From Acidobacteriaceae bacterium (GTDB taxonomy: Bacteria; Acidobacteriota; Terriglobia; Bryobacterales; Bryobacteraceae): a stretch of 64,000 bases of DNA. Below the pieces are notes generated by a model, which saw only the letters and a program-made list of their open reading frames with translations, was not told where the DNA came from and searched no databases. The stretch covers positions 62,001 through 126,000 of the forward strand of contig JAFAYL010000013.1 of the NCBI GenBank assembly GCA_019240405.1. Reading direction: 5' to 3'. The translations under genes and the position numbers were made by a program. Below, one piece after another: positions 35,867 to 45,000 of this stretch; within the stretch, counting starts at the first letter, position 1; every line of letters starts with the position of its first letter.

Positions 35867-38389
35867 TTACCGGAAAATGTTTTTCAACCTGTCCAGAAAA
35901 CCGGGCTTCTTCTCTTTTGGCTTTTCTCGCTGGGGGGTCGGAAAGTCCTGGTTCGGCAAAGCTTGTGCGGTGGTTACCGGGGCCGGAGCCGCATTCGCTC
36001 CGTTTCCTGCGGGTGCAGTTTGGGCCGGCGTCTCCCAACCCGCAATCTGTGTTGATCCGCCCTGGTGGAGCGTACAGAACTGCACAGGTTGCGTCCCCAG
36101 CAGATAGTAGTCGGTCTGAACTTCTGGACACGCGCTCGTTGCGAGCTGGCCCGTTAATGGATCGATTTGCGCGCTCACCACGCCTTCGGGCACAGCAAAA
36201 TCCGAAACGTCTCTGTAAGCGCGATGCTTGTGAGCGCGCTTCATGAACTCAGTCCAAATCGGAAGCGCCGCCTTCGCGCCGTCCAATTTCAGATCCTGAT
36301 AATCGTCAAGACCCACCCACACGATGCATAGAAGCTTCGTCGTGAAGCCTGCAAACCATGCGTCGTGAGACGTGCCAGTCTTGCCTGCTGCCGGGAGCGT
36401 GAAGCCGCGCCCCCGAACGCCGGCCCCCGAACCGCTTCGAAGCACTTCCTGCATCAGGTTCACCATCATGTAATTAACGCGCGGATCGAGGATCTTCTTG
36501 GTCTCTGGTTCAGAAGTCCAGATGTCGTTTCCGTCTTTGTCCACAATTTTGGAGACGAAGCGCGGCTTCACCAGTACCCCACCGTTTGCAAACATTGTGT
36601 AAGCAGTGGCGATTTCAAGCGGAGTCACATCGTAAGCTCCTAAAGCCATCGCGGGGGTGGCGCGAATGTCGGTAAGGCCGGCTTTATGCGCCAAATCTGC
36701 AACCGCCCCGTATCCAGTAGCTTCAGCCACTTCCACTGTAGGCACGTTCAGTGATTTCGCGAGCGCCTCGCGTAAGGTCACCGTCCCGTTCCAATCTCCG
36801 CGATGATAGTCCATTGGCTCATACGTTTGCCCGTTGTAGTAGAACGTGCGCGGCTCGTCTTCCAACGTTGTAGACGGTGTAATTGGATCGGGGCGGCCCG
36901 AAAGTCCGGTATTCAAGGCCGCGGCGTAGACGAATGGCTTGAAAATACTTCCCGAGGGCCGCTTAGCAACGATGTGATTCAACTGGCTCACGCCATAATT
37001 CTTTCCCCCAATCAGCGCTTTCACCTCGCCTGTATGTGGATCGAGGCAGATCAACGCGATTTGGGGATCTTCTATCGCGACCCCCTGCTTCCTGCGCTTG
37101 GCAGCCAAAACCTCTATCTCATGTATGCCCAACGCAACGGCTGCCGCTGCATCACGCTGCAGATCAAGATCCAAGGTCGTGTAAATCTTCGAGCCGGAGG
37201 CCTGAAAATCGCGATCTTGGAAATGTTCACTGAGGCGCTCGTTCACAAGATCGACAAAATATGGTGCATCTGCCGATTCGATGCCTTGTTTCGCAATGAC
37301 CATCGGTACAGCCTTGGCCTCGGCATATTGCGATTCAGTAATGTAGCCGTTGTCAAGCATCAGCTTGAGCACTGTATCTCGCCGCGCTTTGGCGCGTTCC
37401 GGCCACCGCACCGGATTTCTAAAGCTCGGCTCTTGAATCAACCCTGCCAGAGTTGCGGCTTCGGGCAGCGACAATTGCCGTATGTCTTTGCCGAAGTACG
37501 CCTGTGCAGCCTCCCCGAATCCGCGAATCGCAAAGGATCCGCGGCGGCCGAGGTCCACCTGGTTGGCATAGTATTCGAAAATCTTCTGTTTCGTAAGCTT
37601 TCGCTCCAGGTGAATCGTAATCAGCAGCTCGTCGAATTTGCGCCCGAACGTCTTGCGGCTATCGAGCCACAAGTTTCGGGCAAGCTGCTGGGTAATCGTC
37701 GAAGCGCCTTGTGCGTTGCGTCTTGCTTTTATATCGACGAACAGCGCTTTTATGATCCTGATAGGATCGAATCCGGAGTGCTGAAAAAAGCGCTTGTCTT
37801 CTATAGAAACGACCGCATGCACCAGAACCGGGGGAATGTCTTCGTACCTCACCAGCCGCCGTTTTTCGCGATTCTTATCGAATAGGCTGCTGAGAACCTG
37901 CGGTTCTATCGTGTATTCCGTCCTCGGTGTGTTGTCGCTGAGTGAAATAACTGAAGAGATTTTGCCGTCCGTGAACCGAATAACTCCAGGCTCTGAGGCC
38001 GCGTGAGATTCGGGTCCGGGGAAAATCTCAATTGCATCCGGGCGCAAATGATACCAGCCAGTGATATTCGAGCGCGCATCCTCGCCGTAGCCGCTTTCGC
38101 GGAGGCGCGTGGCGAACTGCAAAGGCGTGCCGCGGTCTCCGATTCCTATCGCTTCAGGCGCCGCATAAAGGAGCGAAGAATTAGGGAACGGGCCCTGGGT
38201 CAGCTTCTCGTCGGTTAACCGTGCGTACTTGGCGTAGAGAAACCAAACCACTCCCAGTGCAATCAACAGCGTCGCGAGCGTGCCGAAAAATACGGATTTT
38301 TCGACAGGAGTAAGCGGCCGCGATGGCCGGGCAGCAGAAGAGCGCCGTGGAGACTTTTTCTTCGGGGAAAATCTAAGGCGTACAGGCAA
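35867..38389 (-). CDS. Bifunctional penicillin-binding protein 1 (glycosyltransferase/transpeptidase)
   Basis: 840-aa class A PBP. A basic N-terminus and one membrane helix (about 33-52) are followed by a UB2H-like segment (about 70-160, as in PBP1b). The GT51 domain has the catalytic Glu in SIEDKRFFQHSGFDP and QLARNLWLDSRKTFGRK. The transpeptidase domain has the active Ser in RPSGSIFKPFVYA, the SLN motif in LAKSLNVPTVE and the KTGTS box. A low-complexity Pro/Ala tail ends it. It polymerises and cross-links peptidoglycan. The start is TTG 38389 without a clear Shine-Dalgarno, so the exact N-terminus is uncertain. Confidence 0.93.
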   Translation of the reverse strand: MPVRLRFSPKKKSPRRSSAARPSRPLTPVEKSVFFGTLATLLIALGVVWFLYAKYARLTDEKLTQGPFPNSSLLYAAPEAIGIGDRGTPLQFATRLRESGYGEDARSNITGWYHLRPDAIEIFPGPESHAASEPGVIRFTDGKISSVISLSDNTPRTEYTIEPQVLSSLFDKNREKRRLVRYEDIPPVLVHAVVSIEDKRFFQHSGFDPIRIIKALFVDIKARRNAQGASTITQQLARNLWLDSRKTFGRKFDELLITIHLERKLTKQKIFEYYANQVDLGRRGSFAIRGFGEAAQAYFGKDIRQLSLPEAATLAGLIQEPSFRNPVRWPERAKARRDTVLKLMLDNGYITESQYAEAKAVPMVIAKQGIESADAPYFVDLVNERLSEHFQDRDFQASGSKIYTTLDLDLQRDAAAAVALGIHEIEVLAAKRRKQGVAIEDPQIALICLDPHTGEVKALIGGKNYGVSQLNHIVAKRPSGSIFKPFVYAAALNTGLSGRPDPITPSTTLEDEPRTFYYNGQTYEPMDYHRGDWNGTVTLREALAKSLNVPTVEVAEATGYGAVADLAHKAGLTDIRATPAMALGAYDVTPLEIATAYTMFANGGVLVKPRFVSKIVDKDGNDIWTSEPETKKILDPRVNYMMVNLMQEVLRSGSGAGVRGRGFTLPAAGKTGTSHDAWFAGFTTKLLCIVWVGLDDYQDLKLDGAKAALPIWTEFMKRAHKHRAYRDVSDFAVPEGVVSAQIDPLTGQLATSACPEVQTDYYLLGTQPVQFCTLHQGGSTQIAGWETPAQTAPAGNGANAAPAPVTTAQALPNQDFPTPQREKPKEKKPGFLDRLKNIFR

Positions 38390-38446
38390 ATGTGGGGCCT
38401 ACGACACTAATTTTCTCATCCTGCCCGATTCGGCCCATTATTCTGC

Positions 38447-38890
38447 TCATCTATGGGCCTCGTACGACTCGAGCTCCTTCCAGATGTTGTCGTCGTGCGG
38501 CTCCCAATCCGGAAATTGCCGCCCGGTGATCTGCAGCTCCTCGATCCTCAACGTTCCATGCCCAAAGGGACAAATGAGCTCCGTTTTCGGCCGGCCGAAC
38601 GTGACCATGTGTCCCCAAGAGCCCGTCACGATCGGCATGATCAGCCGCCGGTGACAGGTCCGGCAGCGCCGCCGGTGATCCCAGATGATTACAGAACAGA
38701 GTCCCGCGCCAGTCAGCCAAACGGCGAAAATTGCGAATGTAAACGGTAGGTCATGCAGAAACATAACCGGCGGTGGCCCAAATCGGGTCGGCGGCGGGAT
38801 CGGGAACAGGTGTTCCACGGTAAATTGCAGCCCGAAGATGACTCCGGCAGCGATGGCAAGTTTACCGATCAGATACAGCCAGTGCCTCAT
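38447..38890 (-). CDS. Hypothetical two-helix membrane protein with possible zinc ribbon
   Basis: 147-aa protein with two hydrophobic segments (about 6-26 and 46-68) and a cytosolic C-terminal half. That half carries CRTCHRR and, 30 residues on, CPFGHG: a C-x2-C pair with Cys and His that could bind zinc. I do not recognise the family. It lies upstream of the PBP gene on the same strand, about 57 bases away, and downstream of proline dehydrogenase. Confidence 0.65.
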   Translation of the reverse strand: MRHWLYLIGKLAIAAGVIFGLQFTVEHLFPIPPPTRFGPPPVMFLHDLPFTFAIFAVWLTGAGLCSVIIWDHRRRCRTCHRRLIMPIVTGSWGHMVTFGRPKTELICPFGHGTLRIEELQITGRQFPDWEPHDDNIWKELESYEAHR

Positions 38891-38943
38891 TACTTCTATT
38901 AGACCCCTTTTCCGGAACTCAGGGTTCCCTCTTCATCTAACAT

Positions 38944-39858
38944 TCAACTTCGAATCACGTTCTTTGCCAAAAACAGCAGGTTTGCAGGGCGCTCTGCCAG
39001 GCGCCGCATGAAGTAGGGGTACCAGGCGTCGCCATACGGAACATACAAGCGAAGCCGGAACCCCTTGCCAACGAGTTGCCGCTGCAGATCGCGGCGAATT
39101 CCATAGAGCATTTGAAATTCAAAACGATCAGGCGAGATCTTTTGTTCCTTTACGTGACGTTGCGCTTCGCGGATGATGTTCTCATCGTGACTTGCAATCG
39201 CTGGATACGTACCGTTGTCCAACAATAGCTTCATCAGCTTGACGTAGTTCGCATCTACGTCGTTCTTTTCCGGAAAAGCGGCGGTTGCCGGTTCACGGTA
39301 CGCCCCTTTGCACAAGCGAACCGGTATCCGCTGTTCCGATAAGCTTCGGATATCCGCTTCGCTGCGATACAGGTAGGCTTGAATCACAGCGCGCACCCGG
39401 TCCGGAAATCGTTGGTGGATATGGCTGACAACTCCGAGCGTCCGATCCGTATACTCACTCGACTCCATGTCGATCTCCACCCGGCTATTCATTGCGTTTG
39501 CCCGCTCAACCAGCGATAGAACGTTTTTTAGGCACGCATCTTCCGAAAAATCCAAGCCGAATTGCGTAAGCTTAATGGAGACGGTCGCCGGCAGATGCGC
39601 GCGTTCGATCTCCGCAAGCGCCTGCAGATAACAGGTCTTCGAATGGGCGGCTTCGTCGAGCGATGTGACATTCTCGCCAAGAAAATCAAGGGTCCCGAGC
39701 ATTCGCTCTTTAGATAATTTTTCGAGGACGCTGATCCCATCGGATAATGCTCGCCCCGCGATGAAGCGCGACGTTAACCTGCGGGAAAGCGGCGAATCCT
39801 CCACCCAATGACGCAACCAGCCCTGCTGGGATAGATATAAGAGCGTTTGGCGAAGCAT
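38944..39858 (-). CDS. Proline dehydrogenase
   Basis: 304-aa stand-alone FAD enzyme oxidising proline to pyrroline-5-carboxylate and feeding electrons to the quinone pool. It has the beta8-alpha8 barrel blocks SIKLTQFGLDF, VEIDMESSEYTDRTL and VRLCKGAYREPATAAFP, plus the C-terminal helix segment LRLYVPYGDAWYPYFMRRLAERP that contacts proline, all typical. The partner P5C dehydrogenase is not in the window. It is divergent from the alcohol dehydrogenase at 39929. Confidence 0.92.
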   Translation of the reverse strand: MLRQTLLYLSQQGWLRHWVEDSPLSRRLTSRFIAGRALSDGISVLEKLSKERMLGTLDFLGENVTSLDEAAHSKTCYLQALAEIERAHLPATVSIKLTQFGLDFSEDACLKNVLSLVERANAMNSRVEIDMESSEYTDRTLGVVSHIHQRFPDRVRAVIQAYLYRSEADIRSLSEQRIPVRLCKGAYREPATAAFPEKNDVDANYVKLMKLLLDNGTYPAIASHDENIIREAQRHVKEQKISPDRFEFQMLYGIRRDLQRQLVGKGFRLRLYVPYGDAWYPYFMRRLAERPANLLFLAKNVIRS

Positions 39859-39928
39859 TCCGTTTGGGTGTGGTGGAGCGTTCCGGCCTTTTCCAATATA
39901 ACGATAGGATCATTCGAGAAGAGAAAAC

Positions 39929-40921
39929 ATGCACGCTGCGGTTCTTACTTCGCCTCAAAGCATTTCGAACCACCCGCTAGAGATTCGAGAAGTTCCGCAG
40001 CTCGAGCCCCAACCCGGTCATGTCGTGCTGCGCGTGCGGGCCTGTGGCGTTTGTCGTACAGATTTGCACATTGTGGAAGGCGAGCTGCCGCCCCTTCGCC
40101 AAACAGTCATTCCCGGTCATCAGATCGTTGGCGAAATCGTCGCGGGAGGAACCCCGGAGCTTCCCGCAGGCACGCGAGTCGGCGTCTCATGGATGGGCGG
40201 AACCGACGGCACTTGTTGGTATTGCCGGCACAACAAAGAAAACCTCTGCGATTCGCCGGTGTTCACCGGGTATTCCGTCGACGGGGGATACGCTGAATAC
40301 GCCCGTGCCCACGCGGACTTTGTTTTTTCCCTTCCCGCCGCCCTCGATGATCTGCATGCCGCGCCACTCTTGTGCGCCGGCATCATCGGTTTTCGTAGCC
40401 TCCGTGTCGCAGGTGTCGAGCCGGGCGAGCGAGTCGGATTGTTCGGATTCGGAGCTTCAGCCCACCTCGCCATCACAGTTCTGCGCGCCTGGAACTGCGA
40501 AATTTACGTTTCCACCCGAGGCGAATCCCACCGCCAGCTCGCCGGCTCTTTGGGAGCTACTTGGGTAGGCGCCGAACGTGATCGGCCGCCCATCGAGCTT
40601 GACCGCGCGATAACCTTCGCGCCCAGTGGCGACGTCGTGGTTGCAGCACTCGCCAGCCTGCGAAAGGGCGGCGTCGTCGCGATCAACGCCATTCATCTGG
40701 ATCGCATCCCTGAGTTCGATTACGATCGCCTGCTGTGGGGTGAGCGCCAGCTTCGCAGCGTAGCCAATATGACTCGATCGGATGCTCGGGATTTCCTTCA
40801 GATCGCAGCAGACATTAAATTGAATCCGCAAGCAACCACATTTCCGCTGGCCCAGGCCAATGAAGCATTGAACGCAGTAAAGAACGACGCCATCTATGGC
40901 GCCGCTGTAATTGTGCCTTAA
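39929..40921 (+). CDS. Zinc-dependent alcohol dehydrogenase (AdhA-like)
   Basis: 330-aa medium-chain dehydrogenase. Catalytic-zinc residues are in RACGVCRTDLH (near 38) and IPGHQIVGEIV (near 60; relatives have GHE). The structural-zinc loop GTDGTCWYCRHNKENLC keeps three Cys, with Asp at the first position, usual in this subgroup. The Rossmann motif LFGFGASAHL lies near 175, where relatives have G-x-G-x2-G. Probably an NAD(P)-linked aldehyde/primary-alcohol enzyme. It stands alone between the divergent proline dehydrogenase and the convergent isomerase gene. Confidence 0.88.
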   Translation: MHAAVLTSPQSISNHPLEIREVPQLEPQPGHVVLRVRACGVCRTDLHIVEGELPPLRQTVIPGHQIVGEIVAGGTPELPAGTRVGVSWMGGTDGTCWYCRHNKENLCDSPVFTGYSVDGGYAEYARAHADFVFSLPAALDDLHAAPLLCAGIIGFRSLRVAGVEPGERVGLFGFGASAHLAITVLRAWNCEIYVSTRGESHRQLAGSLGATWVGAERDRPPIELDRAITFAPSGDVVVAALASLRKGGVVAINAIHLDRIPEFDYDRLLWGERQLRSVANMTRSDARDFLQIAADIKLNPQATTFPLAQANEALNAVKNDAIYGAAVIVP

Positions 40922-40931
40922 CGTCGGCGCT

Positions 40932-41780
40932 CTATGCTGAGGCGTGCAGATTGTGGTAGGCGATCAAACAACGTTCAGCCGTCTCTAGTTCCGGATACTG
41001 GCTGCCTTCTTGCTCTATCAGGTAATACTCAAGCCCTCCGGTCCCCTCGGCGGCGGCGAAGATTTTCTTCCACGGCGCGACCCCTTCGCCAAATAGAACG
41101 CGATACCCGTTTTCAGGCGACCAATCCTTGCAATGAATGGAACGGATACGTCCTGGATTGCTATTAATCCATTCCACAGGATCGGCTCCCGCCTCAAGAC
41201 ACGTCCCTACGTCGAGCTGAAGCATCACGCTCTTATCCGTATTTGCCGCGATCACCTCCAAAGGACGTTGTCCACTGATCGGTTTCCATTCAAGCTCATG
41301 ATTGTGATAGCCCGCGTGAAGTCCGTGAGACTTCAGCGTATCGTTCGCGCCGTTTAGGACATCAATGATTCGTTTCCACTCGTCCAAAGTGCCGATCTCA
41401 CCCGGATGCGCCAACACAACATAGTGCGTGCCGAGAGCGCGGTTCAATTCGATCGTTCTTTCTATTCCGTCGGGCTTCAGCGACTTGAGCTCGTTATGCG
41501 TCGAGTAGCAGCGAACCTTGAGCGTATTGAGTTGGGTGCGGACTTGCTTTGCATACTCAGGCGTCCAGTCATAATACGGAGCGTAAAATTCGACGCACTC
41601 GTAACCCATTTTCGATACGCTGTCGAGCGTCGCGGGAAGGTTTTTTTTCACCTCTTCGCGCACTGAATACAGCTCTAGACCAACCGGCTTTTGCTGCTCG
41701 GCAAGAGCTCGCATCGCAAAAGGCGCAGTTCCGGCAAGGGCGAGAAATGAACGGCGTGATAGAAATCTCTTGATTGTCAT
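40932..41780 (-). CDS. Tat-exported sugar phosphate isomerase/epimerase-like protein
   Basis: 282-aa TIM-barrel protein of the xylose isomerase-like class, with a Tat leader (RFLSRRSFLALAG). It is therefore exported, unlike the cytosolic relative at 25786. Metal-site blocks are AGYHNHELEW, MLQLDVGTCLEAG and SIHCKD. Such exported forms are common in Acidobacteriota and Planctomycetota; the substrate is unknown. ATG 41780 is chosen because the Tat motif begins just after it; the open frame runs on to 41888 into the phosphatase gene. It follows the SpoIIE phosphatase by 16 bases on the same strand. Confidence 0.85.
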   Translation of the reverse strand: MTIKRFLSRRSFLALAGTAPFAMRALAEQQKPVGLELYSVREEVKKNLPATLDSVSKMGYECVEFYAPYYDWTPEYAKQVRTQLNTLKVRCYSTHNELKSLKPDGIERTIELNRALGTHYVVLAHPGEIGTLDEWKRIIDVLNGANDTLKSHGLHAGYHNHELEWKPISGQRPLEVIAANTDKSVMLQLDVGTCLEAGADPVEWINSNPGRIRSIHCKDWSPENGYRVLFGEGVAPWKKIFAAAEGTGGLEYYLIEQEGSQYPELETAERCLIAYHNLHASA

Positions 41781-41796
41781 TTCGAATCGCACGATA

Positions 41797-43254
41797 TCAC
41801 ATGGAATGTGGGCTTTGAGATACAGTGCTTTCGCCGTGGCAGAAGTCAATAACCAACAGCGTGAGATCGTCATCCTGCCTGCGCGCATTCGAGTTCCCCG
41901 ACCACGCGCGCAGATCAGCTAAAAGCGCGTCGGCAAATTGATCGGCTGAGAGATTATGGTGACGGGCGATACACGAATCGATTCCGTCCCCAAAGCACTG
42001 CTCGGCGTGATTGGTGGCTTCGAGCAGTCCATCCGTATAGAGAAGCAGGCGGTCACCGGGCGAAAGCGGAATGTCCAGCTTTGGATATGTTTCGTTCGCT
42101 CGAAAGCCAAGGAAAAGACCGTTGTTCTCATAGCGCTCAACGTTCTGTTCCGAAGCTCGCCAAACGATAAGCGGCGGATGCCCGGCGCCGGAATACGTCG
42201 CGGCGCGATGACAAGCATCAATCACGAGATATCCCGCCGTTAAGTATTTACTCCGCAATTGATTGCAGAAGACCTCGTTCAAGCCGGAAATGACGAGTGA
42301 GGGGTCACCCGCGTGAGGCTGCTGCGACGCGAGAGCGACTTTGACCATCGACGCGATCAGCGCAGCGGGCATTCCATGACCGGCAACATCGGCGACCAGT
42401 ATTCCGAGGCGGTTGGAATCTACAGGGGCGAAATCGTAAAAATCGCCCGCGACCGTTGCCATGGGTGAGTATCGGGCGGCGATTCGCACGCCGGCAATCT
42501 GCGGCGCCTCAGCCGGCAAGATGGATGATTGTATCTGGCGCGCGGACGCCATTTCTTGCTCTACGGCCAAGAGTCTTCTTTCATTGCGAATAGCGCGCCG
42601 GACGGCGATGATTCCAAGCGTGCACGTGTAAGTAAAGAAGCCTATTGGCTCAGCCTGAAAGCGGGGAGGCGCCCAATGGTCTTCAAAAATGAATGCAATG
42701 AAGATTCCGAGGCCAATCAAGAAAATCTTTGCGTCCGCGAATTGCGGAGGCCGATAGCCTTTACTTACATTCAACAAAAAGATAAACAGGAGCAGCGGAA
42801 GGAGTAGAATTCTCGCGGGCTCTGGAAGCCGGTAGGGATTTCCACTTAACACGCCAACCATGAGGCCAATGAAGGCGTAGCCTGCCAGGATCCAAACGCC
42901 CCAGCGCACGGACGATCGCCAGCCTCGGCCGAAAACCTCCTCGAGCAACAGAGTTGCTGGAATCACGATGAGAAAGTCTCCCCATGCGACGAAATAGTCG
43001 CGCCAGTATTGCGACACCCCAAACGTAACTCGGATTAGCGGATTCTTAACGAGCGCACGAAGACCATAGATGAGGGCGTTGAGCCCGAACCAGAGAAGGA
43101 TTCGCTCGTTCGACCTCCGCCGCACAATCCAAAGAGCCAGACCGGCCAGACCGGAGAACAGAATCAGAAAACCGAGCGACAGCAGGAAAATGTTTTCGAC
43201 CAGCAGGGATTGAAGACGAACCTGAGCGAGTCGTCCGATGTCCTGCGGCCCCAT
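41797..43254 (-). CDS. Integral-membrane PP2C-type (SpoIIE/RsbU) serine phosphatase
   Basis: 485-aa protein. Residues 20-220 hold about seven membrane segments. A linker helix RRLLAVEQEMASARQIQSSILP precedes the SpoIIE phosphatase domain (about 255-470). The metal-binding aspartates are seen in VAGDFYDFAPV, LVADVAGHGMPAAL, LLLYTDGLLEA and RQDDDLTLLV. Such enzymes dephosphorylate anti-sigma-antagonist proteins in partner-switching systems; no anti-sigma or STAS partner lies next to it. The membrane part may sense a lipid or envelope signal. It is followed by the Tat-exported isomerase. Confidence 0.9.
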   Translation of the reverse strand: MGPQDIGRLAQVRLQSLLVENIFLLSLGFLILFSGLAGLALWIVRRRSNERILLWFGLNALIYGLRALVKNPLIRVTFGVSQYWRDYFVAWGDFLIVIPATLLLEEVFGRGWRSSVRWGVWILAGYAFIGLMVGVLSGNPYRLPEPARILLLPLLLFIFLLNVSKGYRPPQFADAKIFLIGLGIFIAFIFEDHWAPPRFQAEPIGFFTYTCTLGIIAVRRAIRNERRLLAVEQEMASARQIQSSILPAEAPQIAGVRIAARYSPMATVAGDFYDFAPVDSNRLGILVADVAGHGMPAALIASMVKVALASQQPHAGDPSLVISGLNEVFCNQLRSKYLTAGYLVIDACHRAATYSGAGHPPLIVWRASEQNVERYENNGLFLGFRANETYPKLDIPLSPGDRLLLYTDGLLEATNHAEQCFGDGIDSCIARHHNLSADQFADALLADLRAWSGNSNARRQDDDLTLLVIDFCHGESTVSQSPHSM

Positions 43255-43450
43255 GAAATCACATTCTATAGAGCAGACAAGCTATTGCTGTTCGTGCGAA
43301 ATCGAAATCAGCCTATCCGCAATCGGTCAGTCGAAATCCGGCCGCTGATTGGGGATTGTGCTCATAACGTTGAAAACTGCCTTTTCCGCTATATCGAACC
43401 TTTGGCACCCAGAATGCGTCTCCTGAAATTTGCCTCCTGGCAGCGCTCCG

Positions 43451-44002
43451 ATGGTTCAACAGCAGCCCTTGTATTTAATCTTGCCCTCGAACGACAGCAC
43501 ATTGGCGGTCGAGATATATAAGACCGGATTGACGAGGCGAAAAAAGCACCTTCTTTTCTTTGAGAAATTCCGAGGCGAGCTTACCTTTTCTGCCAATCTC
43601 TCGGAGCCGTCCAAGATCAAACTTGAAGTCGACTCCACAAGCATCGCGTGCCGTGATAAATGGCTCTCGCCAAAACGACAGGAACAAATCTCCCGTTACG
43701 CGACGGATGTTCTGGCTCCGAATCTACACCCCGAAATCCAGTTTCAATCGACGTCTTTTTCGCGAAAGCCCATCCGCGGCTTCGAAATCGAGGGGATGCT
43801 CAGGGTTCGCGATACCAACCGGGCAGTTAAGGTCAACATCGTCATAAACCAAACCAAGCCCGATATCCTGCAAATTGACGGAGATGCCACGTTCCGGTTG
43901 AGCGACTTCGGCATCAACCGCCATTTCTCGTGGTTCGGACTCGTTCGCACTGAGGACGAGGTACTGGTTCGGTTGCTGCTCTGGGCAACGCGGCAGGCTT
44001 GA
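43451..44002 (+). CDS. YceI-like family protein
   Basis: 183-aa beta-rich protein similar to the lipocalin-like YceI family: DSTLAVEIYKTGLTRRKKHLLFF near the start, then FSANLSEPSKIKLEVDSTSI, HPEIQFQSTSFSRKP, FEIEGMLRVRDTNRAVKVNI and LSDFGINRHFSW in the family order. Members bind isoprenoid quinones or lipids, mostly in the periplasm, but no signal peptide is visible here, so this one may stay in the cytosol. ATG 43451 is used; a TTG at 43430 would add seven residues. Divergent from the SpoIIE phosphatase gene. Confidence 0.75.
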   Translation: MVQQQPLYLILPSNDSTLAVEIYKTGLTRRKKHLLFFEKFRGELTFSANLSEPSKIKLEVDSTSIACRDKWLSPKRQEQISRYATDVLAPNLHPEIQFQSTSFSRKPIRGFEIEGMLRVRDTNRAVKVNIVINQTKPDILQIDGDATFRLSDFGINRHFSWFGLVRTEDEVLVRLLLWATRQA

Positions 44003-44041
44003 AACTCTAAATCGCTTGGCCCGAGTTGGCAAGCTGAAAGC

Positions 44042-44746
44042 ATGGCTTCTCGACGCGACTGGTGGCGTCTCGTTGTCGGGCTGATTGTATTCAGCGCGGC
44101 CTTCGGATACCTCGAGGCCGCGGTCGTTGTTTATCTTCGTGCTCTGTATGCGCCAGTGCGCATGCATTTCTACCCTTCTATCTCCGCGACGGACCTCTTT
44201 CCGCTGATAACCACGGAACAACTGAGCTCGCTTGGCGAGCAGCACGCTTTGCGACTGAGGACGGAACTCGGCCGCGAAGCGGCAACTATCGCGATGCTTG
44301 CCGGCGTAGCGATAGTCGCGGCCCGCAATCTTCGAGAATGGGTGGCGGCATTCGTGTTCTGTTTCGGAATCTGGGATATCGTCTTTTATCTCTCTCTGGA
44401 GCTGTTGCTCAACTGGCCCCGCTCCATACTCGCTTGGGATATTCTGTTCCTGCTTCCGGTGCCATGGGTTGGCCCTGTTCTAGCGCCTGTGCTGATCTCG
44501 ATCTCAATGGTCGCGGCTGGCTTTACCGTGCTCTGGCGCGAGTACCGCGGGAGACCGCTTTCCATTACACGACTGCGATGGGCAGCGATTCTAGCCGGCG
44601 GCGCAATTGTGGTTCTCGCGTTCGTGTGGGATTTCCGCAATACAATCCACGGCGGAAACCCGAATCCATTCAATTGGGCCCTTTTCTTCACCGGCGAGTT
44701 GTTCGGGCTTCTTGCTTTTGCCGGTGCGCTCAGGAGCACGCGATGA
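44042..44746 (+). CDS. Hypothetical membrane protein, six helices
   Basis: 234-aa integral membrane protein, not recognised. Hydrophobic segments lie near 11-33, 80-98, 100-122, 135-160, 178-200 and 212-230. Between the first two is a polar stretch with YAPVRMHFYPSISATDLFP, probably periplasmic. The gene follows YceI by 39 bases and overlaps the next small membrane-protein gene by ATGA, so the pair is likely translated together. Confidence 0.7.
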   Translation: MASRRDWWRLVVGLIVFSAAFGYLEAAVVVYLRALYAPVRMHFYPSISATDLFPLITTEQLSSLGEQHALRLRTELGREAATIAMLAGVAIVAARNLREWVAAFVFCFGIWDIVFYLSLELLLNWPRSILAWDILFLLPVPWVGPVLAPVLISISMVAAGFTVLWREYRGRPLSITRLRWAAILAGGAIVVLAFVWDFRNTIHGGNPNPFNWALFFTGELFGLLAFAGALRSTR

Positions 44747-44931
44747 AGCGGCTCAGCTCGCGGTGGCTCGCTTGGTGGTATTTCACCATCGCCCTTGGAT
44801 TTGCCCTGCTTGCTGTCAACCGCGCCATTATTGGAGAAAAGTTTTGGTTGATTGCCTTGCGCGTGATTCTTGCTTTAGGATTCGGCACGCTTTCGCTGAT
44901 GGAGTTTCGAGCCAAAGATGGAAGGCGCTAG
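44743..44931 (+). CDS. Small two-helix membrane protein
   Basis: 62-aa protein from ATG 44743, whose first bases overlap the TGA of the preceding gene (ATGA). It contains two hydrophobic segments (about 9-25 and 34-53) with a basic N-terminus (MKRLSSR) and a basic end (RAKDGRR). A longer open frame in this phase begins at 44062, but it is a shadow of the overlapping gene. Function unknown; probably a partner of the six-helix protein. Confidence 0.6.
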   Translation: MKRLSSRWLAWWYFTIALGFALLAVNRAIIGEKFWLIALRVILALGFGTLSLMEFRAKDGRR

Positions 44932-44936
44932 AAAAC

Positions 44937-44974
44937 CAGCGCACCGCCAAGAGGAAGGTCCGCACGGTGCGCTG
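44937..44974. ncRNA. Tandem hairpin 1 between convergent genes
   Basis: CAGCGCACCG (44937-44946) pairs perfectly with CGGTGCGCTG (44965-44974) around an 18-base purine-rich loop containing AGAGGAAGG. It stands just after the small membrane-protein stop and before the convergent S53 gene. No T-run follows directly. It may be a bidirectional terminator, an RNA-stability element or a structured element of another kind. Confidence 0.45.
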
Positions 44975-45000
44975 AAACTGGTCTGTCAATAAAAGAAGGC

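Noticed and set aside
36803-37885. Long plus-strand open frame (360 codons) opposite the PBP gene
   Set aside because: It lies fully inside the PBP reading frame on the opposite strand, has no recognisable domain, and is the usual shadow of GC-rich codon usage.
44062-44742. Upstream extension of the small membrane-protein frame
   Set aside because: It covers the six-helix protein in another phase and is Arg/Ser rich; only the part from ATG 44743 has membrane-protein character.
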